A DNA stretch of 64,000 nt, taken from positions 34,854,754-34,918,753 of the forward strand of contig CM033403.1 in NCBI GenBank assembly GCA_019426215.1. Reading direction: 5' to 3'. Below, in pieces: positions 58,862 through 64,000 of the stretch. Position numbers and translations under genes: made by a program. This DNA is from Buddleja alternifolia (lineage: Eukaryota > Streptophyta > Magnoliopsida > Lamiales > Scrophulariaceae). How positions within the stretch are numbered: the stretch's first letter is position 1; every line of letters begins with the position of its first letter. The notes under the pieces were generated by a model. The model saw nothing but the letters and a program-made list of their open reading frames with translations, had not been told where the DNA came from and did no database searches.

Positions 58862-59793
58862 AATAGTCGAATCAAATTAAAAATTGAACCTTAGACAATT
58901 TTCAGGAATATTTTAATAATGTTGAGTATGAGATATTTAATTACCCCATATTAGCGAAAATGAACTCTTAATTACAATACTACATAGTATTTCCTTTTTT
59001 CTTTTTCTTTTTTTAAGGAAAAGCGGTATTTTATTTAATTTATATCTATTCTAAAAGTATGAATAATTTTGGATGATTTACATGATTTACATCTCTTGAT
59101 TCTTTTGTTAAGACCAAAATATCCCTATATTAATAATCTAATATTATCCTAAAATATATAAGAAAATCATTTATTATTTTTATGAATTGAATGTGCATGA
59201 ATTTGTAATTAATAGTAAATAAAGTTGTTCAATGTATATAATTAATATTTTGTTCAATGAATATTATTCATATGAATGGGAATTTGAATTGATGATTAAA
59301 TTATTATATGATGGGAATTTGAATTCCAAGAATTATGCATTCACATAGCTTCATCTGCACAAGTATCAGTCTTCATTAACTTCTGGCTTGATCATTAACA
59401 TGTAATTTGGAGCATAATTTTGAGTGTAGAGCTCCTAATCCACAGTATAATACAAGTCGGACATCATGTTTTCATTGGTATTGATAGATGGATTCATCAG
59501 TTTGGAACCAAATCGGTTATTACTCTTCATCTTCAAGAATCTTGCAGCCGAACAAGGCAAAGACTGTTGAAGTAAATATGCTTGAGAGAAGTTGTTCACA
59601 ATTACATATTTTGAGCATAGACTTTGAATGAAGGTATAATTCAATTTTGTTTGTGATTGCATCATGACTATTTTGTTTGAGACTCTTCCTTATGATGTAT
59701 ATAATCTAAATCGTAAGGGTAGTCATACAATTGATTTGCTTTATATATACACACACACAAACACATATATATAACGATGCAATCACTTGCAGG
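58862..59793. other. Intergenic, no gene seen; Helitron-like fragment at 59045
   Basis: TCTATTCTAAAAGTATGAAT at 59045 resembles the 5' end of the Helitron-like element at 5709 and also follows an A. No matching 3' end was found. The open frame at 59435-59665 has no recognised features. Confidence 0.45.
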
Positions 59794-60041
59794 ACTTGGA
59801 GAAAATTTAATTGTGTGTCGTAAATGTCGAGAAGATATTAATCTTGGTAATACATATACATGCTTAAATATGATACTTTAGTTTCTTTATCTTTTTGAAT
59901 ATATATGCGGTAGTTTTACTTGGAGAAAATTTAATTGTGTGTCGTAAATGTTGAGAATATATTAATCTTGGTAATACATATACATGCTTTATATATGATA
60001 CTTTAGTTTCTTTATCTTTTTGAACATATATGCGGTAGTTT
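59794..60041 (+). repeat. Tandem duplication, 2 x 124 bp
   Basis: Two adjacent units starting ACTTGGAGAAAATTTAATTG at 59794 and 59918, with only a few differences by eye. Confidence 0.9.
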
Positions 60042-61535
60042 TTTAAGTAGAAGATGAATGTTTAATGTATATAATTAATATGAATCGTTCACAAGAATCA
60101 TATTGGAAGGAGTCACATTTAGTTTTTTCTGGCTTTGCTGTAAATTCCATTTATTAATCTTCCATTTGGTAGGTGAATTTTCCAACTACAAACGGGGTTA
60201 TGCTAAATGAGTACCAAGAAAAGTTCTGGCAGTGTGAAGTATTCCTATTGTATGCATGACTTTGTCGTGAACTTATGATTTTCTATACTAACTTTTCCGT
60301 CCAAATCAAAAATGTATTTGTTCTTTTATTTAATTTTTTTGTTAAGTATTTGTTTTTATATTAGACTTCAGGAACAAAATGTATATGCTTGATCAAAACT
60401 GATCCGGTTTACACCTATGAACTTAGTTTTGGTTGTATGTTGTTGCCACTCCATTGTGTTCATCACTTTTGTCAACCTAATTTACTACATATAGTAAACC
60501 TAATTTAATATTAACTCATTTAAACTCATCCCAAAAAATAGAAAATATCTGTTTACTAAATGATTATATATAATTAACATAATTAATTCTTATAATAGGG
60601 TTATATATTTTGAAGAATATTATTAATTCAATAGAGAGCTTAGAAAAAATTAGGATAGCAATATGATTTGAGTGGGTATAGTAACAAAATTGTATATCAT
60701 AACAAACTATATAATTTGAATTCGTTCCAACTACATCTCAAGTCCAGTAAGTCATTAAAATTATTTGATTATGTTCTTGAATAGGTCTATCACTTTATCT
60801 TAATGAGTAATATAATACTTAAAAGAAAAATAATTAATTTTTTTAAAAAGCATTGTTCAAACAATGAATCATATGAATTACCAATAGTTATTTCAGTTGA
60901 TTAAAGTATCAACAGAGGCTGATGTTTCAAAAGAAAAAAAATCTATTATTACTAAAAATAAAAATTAAGATAAGACTAAGTTTAGTTTATCTCATTTATA
61001 GTATCACAGTCATATTTTATCGCTTTTTTTTTTCAAAATTCAAAGGTGGTTTTGTCCATCATGTCAAATGAGTGTTTGAAGAATTTTTTTATAAATTACG
61101 GGGAGCTTGGAGGTTTTTTTTTCTACAAAGGGTGTGTTTGACTCCTTTCCTATAGTACAAGGGGCCAATAGGAATTTTACATTGATCAATTTTTTAAGTT
61201 TATTTAAATTTGAATTCTTTTTCTTCTCAATTTTTGTCTATATAAAAATAATTTTAATGAGCTTCATATAAAAATTTGTATTAGAGTTTAGAGAAGATAT
61301 TATGTTAAAAATACTTTTTAATGCACTTCATATTTTAATGTTGACTTTTTCCATTTAAATACAAAAGACGATAACTTCAATTATTTAATTATGCAAACAT
61401 GATTGATTAATTTACAAAAATATTGACTTTGTTGGTGCTACCGAAATAGATGATCAAAAAATAAGAAGATTGAATTTGATGAAAAGGAAATATGCGAACT
61501 TGAATACCAGTGAATGACAACAATATATAGAAAAA
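60042..61535. other. Intergenic, no gene seen
   Basis: Very AT-rich. No coding or RNA gene was recognised. Confidence 0.5.
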
Positions 61536-61947
61536 GTTTAGGAGCGCAAGAAAATGAATAGCATGAAAATACCAACAGTAATGGTAAAGAGAAGTCGTTA
61601 CCAAAACTTAAATGAGGAGGAGAGAAAAAAATATACCCACATGTTAATTAATTGCGAAAGGAGTGAAAGATGTGTGCGTCCTCCTCAAGTGGAGGCTTGA
61701 ATAACCAAAAGAATCAAAATTCAGAAGTTCATATAGATAAAGTTAAGGAGCGCAACAAAACAAAGAGCACGAACATACCAAGAATTGTGGTAAAGAGAAG
61801 TCGTTACCAAAACATCAATGAGAAGGAGAAAAAAAAATATAGTTAACATATTAATGAATTGTGAAAACAGCGAAAGATGCGTGCATCCTCCTTAAGTGCA
61901 GACTTGAATAACCGAAATGATCAAAATGCTAAAGCTCCTTGGCTTCT
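61536..61947 (+). repeat. Tandem duplication, 2 x 206 bp
   Basis: Units begin GTTTAGGAGCGCAAG (61536) and GTTAAGGAGCGCAAC (61742) and share GGTAAAGAGAAGTCGTTACC and AGGCTTGAATAACC-like stretches. The second ends right before the CACTA terminus. Confidence 0.8.
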
Positions 61948-61948
61948 C

Positions 61949-62060
61949 CACTACTACAGAAATGGCCTATTACAGCGGATTTTTTTTGCCAATTACAGCG
62001 GTTAAAAACCGCTGTAATAGACACATATTACAGCGGTTACACAAATAACCGCTGTTAAAA
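61949..62060 (+). mobile_element. One terminus of a CACTA transposon
   Basis: It begins CACTACTACAGAAATGG, the signature of CACTA (En/Spm) ends. Subterminal repeats of ATTACAGCGG and its reverse complement CCGCTGTAAT follow in both orientations, as expected for transposase-binding sites. No opposite end or transposase gene is seen within the window, so it is a fragment, or the element extends past 64000. Confidence 0.7.
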
Positions 62061-64000
62061 AAAAATTAATTTTTTTATGGATCTTGGAAAGTGTTTCTTC
62101 CAATTGTGAAAAGACGATTTATCCCTTAACTAAAAATGAATTCAAATTAATAATTGTGCAGCCTAACATTTAATCCCCACTAATCCTAACATTTAGTCCC
62201 CGCCTAACATTTAATCCCCATTAATAATAATAGGGGGAAAAAATCAACAACTTTTGATCTTCCATACAAATGAAGCAACTTTCCACCGGAAGGTTATCAA
62301 AGGGGATAATTGCATCGACCTCCCCTGAGCTATCGACTATTGGCATTCACACCACTTTAAATATAAAATCAATAGAAATAATTCAATATTATGACTTTCT
62401 GAAAGATAACTCCAAACCCTTAAGCCATAAATTAATAAGAAAAGCCTCGACTACTTTTGTTCTTAAACTAAGTAAATGTAAAATAAAAAAGTAACTTATG
62501 ACTATTGTTCAAATAAATTATAAATTAATGAAAACTAATATAACTCAAGTAGTTGCGAATATGTGTGAGTGTGTGTTTTCTATATATGAAAACCAAAAGT
62601 ATCACCTTAAAATGATGTAAGAATTGAAAATAACACAATTAACATATTATTATTTATACATGATAAATTATTCATGAAATTAGGGGGGCAAATTATTATT
62701 ATTTTAAATTTAGGAACTTTAGAGTTATTTTGTAGATATTATTCATTTTGAATGCTTTATTATTTGATTTATAACATAGTCATTAATGACTTTTTGACAA
62801 ATTTTATTCAACTAACCCTTTTAAGCTCAAATGTAAGGGGTATTGTAGTCAAGCTAATGAAAAAGTTGAAAGAGGGGAAGTCTTTACCAATACACCAAAT
62901 GTGAAGGGATGTGAATGTCAAATACCCATAGTTCAAAGGAGGACAATGCAATTTTCCCATTATCAAAGCGTCATTATGAAAACAATTAGCATACTAATAA
63001 AAGAAAACAAAAACACCAAACTTCCCATGAGCAACTAAGTGTCACTATACAATTTGGAAGTTACGGTTCACTACTCCTTTAAATAGAGATCAACACAGTG
63101 AGAAGTTGCATTCTTGCTCCAATTTTGCTGTAGTGTTGCATCAATCCTTTTCAATTATGCAACTACTACTAAGAAATTTAAATGCAAAGGAATGACATAA
63201 TTAGTTGTTCAAATGGTGATTCGAGTCAATTAACTTGGGATTAGGAATTATGAAACTTAATATCATTAAATAATTAATAATTATTTCTTTAAATTGACTT
63301 AATTAAGAACAATAATTTTGATAGAATAATAATATATCTTATATTATTTTAATGAGAAATGCTAGATTGCTTTAGAAAAATTGAAATGCTTTTTTTTGAA
63401 AAAGAGAATTTGAAATTAAAGGATCAATATCTTCAATATATAGTAACTATATTTATATTTACTAAATTATATTTCATACGTACTGTGATACATTGTTTAA
63501 AAACTCTTGGAGTGTCTAATTTAAGTTACAAGAATGGAACTGAACTAATTGTTTTTTTTATTACTTTTCATGTAAACAAATTATGGAAGCGGAGTTGTTT
63601 TCCATACAAAAATGTATTGAATCATCGCTGATAGGTAGAAAATAACAATTAGATAGAAAGTGACCACATTTAGAATAAGCTTGGTACAACTATATGAAAA
63701 TTGCTAGAGCTAATCCTTGTAGAAGTACTTATGAAAGAAATGATACTATGATATTATAGTTGGTCAAAAGCTACCATTGTAGTTTATGCAAGTGTTCAAT
63801 TTAGTAAGTTGTTTTAGTTTCAATTGATAGACCTCCTCAAATAATGGTGATTTGCAAGAATTTTGAGTGTGGAAGCATCTGTAAACTCTTATTTAATATA
63901 TTGTGAATGGCAAATTGAGAGGTATATAGTGAGGTTATGTAGAATACTTTTTCAGAAGCATTTAGTAATTATTAAAAATAGCTTTAAAGAAAGATCCTTC
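62061..64000. other. Gene-free AT-rich DNA
   Basis: GTGTTTCTTCCAATTGTGAAAAG-like sequence at about 62091 matches 5741-5768 in the Helitron-like element, so a Helitron-derived piece is present. The open frames at 62270-62494 and 63359-63631 show no domains. It could be the interior of the CACTA element that starts at 61949. Confidence 0.45.

Overview
This window is nuclear DNA of a flowering plant, most likely a eudicot. It shows spliceosomal introns with GT..AG borders, plant-specific genes (PHT1 phosphate transporters, CRY2 with its C-terminal DAS motifs, ADF6, plant EAF6), and plant-type copia, gypsy, L1-like, SINE, Helitron, hAT, CACTA and Mutator-like elements in AT-rich intergenic DNA. 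I cannot name the species.

Layout: (1) 1-2.1 kb is the 5' end of a decayed gypsy retrotransposon on the minus strand. (2) 3.2-5.3 kb is an intact PHT1 gene (PHT1-a, minus) with a 5'-UTR intron, TATA box and P1BS phosphate-starvation element. (3) 5.7-10.7 kb is intergenic, with a Helitron-like element and two copies of a 142-bp MITE. (4) 10.8-17.3 kb and 19.1-43.3 kb are two copies of one segmental duplication. The first holds a truncated PHT1 pseudogene. The second holds an intact gene (PHT1-b, plus) and has been inflated by a copia element (21.5-26.2 kb), a LINE (26.3-32.5 kb), three SINE-like insertions and several MITEs. Comparing the copies shows empty sites for many of these insertions. 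(5) 43.8-47.5 kb is CRY2 (minus, five exons). (6) 51.3-53.8 kb is ADF6 (minus, three exons), head-to-head with EAF6 at 55.1-57.9 kb (plus, seven exons). (7) 58-64 kb is gene-poor, with MITEs, two tandem duplications and one end of a CACTA transposon.

The five protein genes do not form a pathway. The phosphate transporters are a local gene family. CRY2 is a blue-light receptor, ADF6 an actin-severing protein and EAF6 a chromatin-complex subunit. The most notable content is the history of the PHT1 duplication and a four-copy MITE family with 10-bp target duplications. I saw no clearly new biological system. Exon borders were read by eye from splice motifs, reading-frame continuity and remembered family resemblance.
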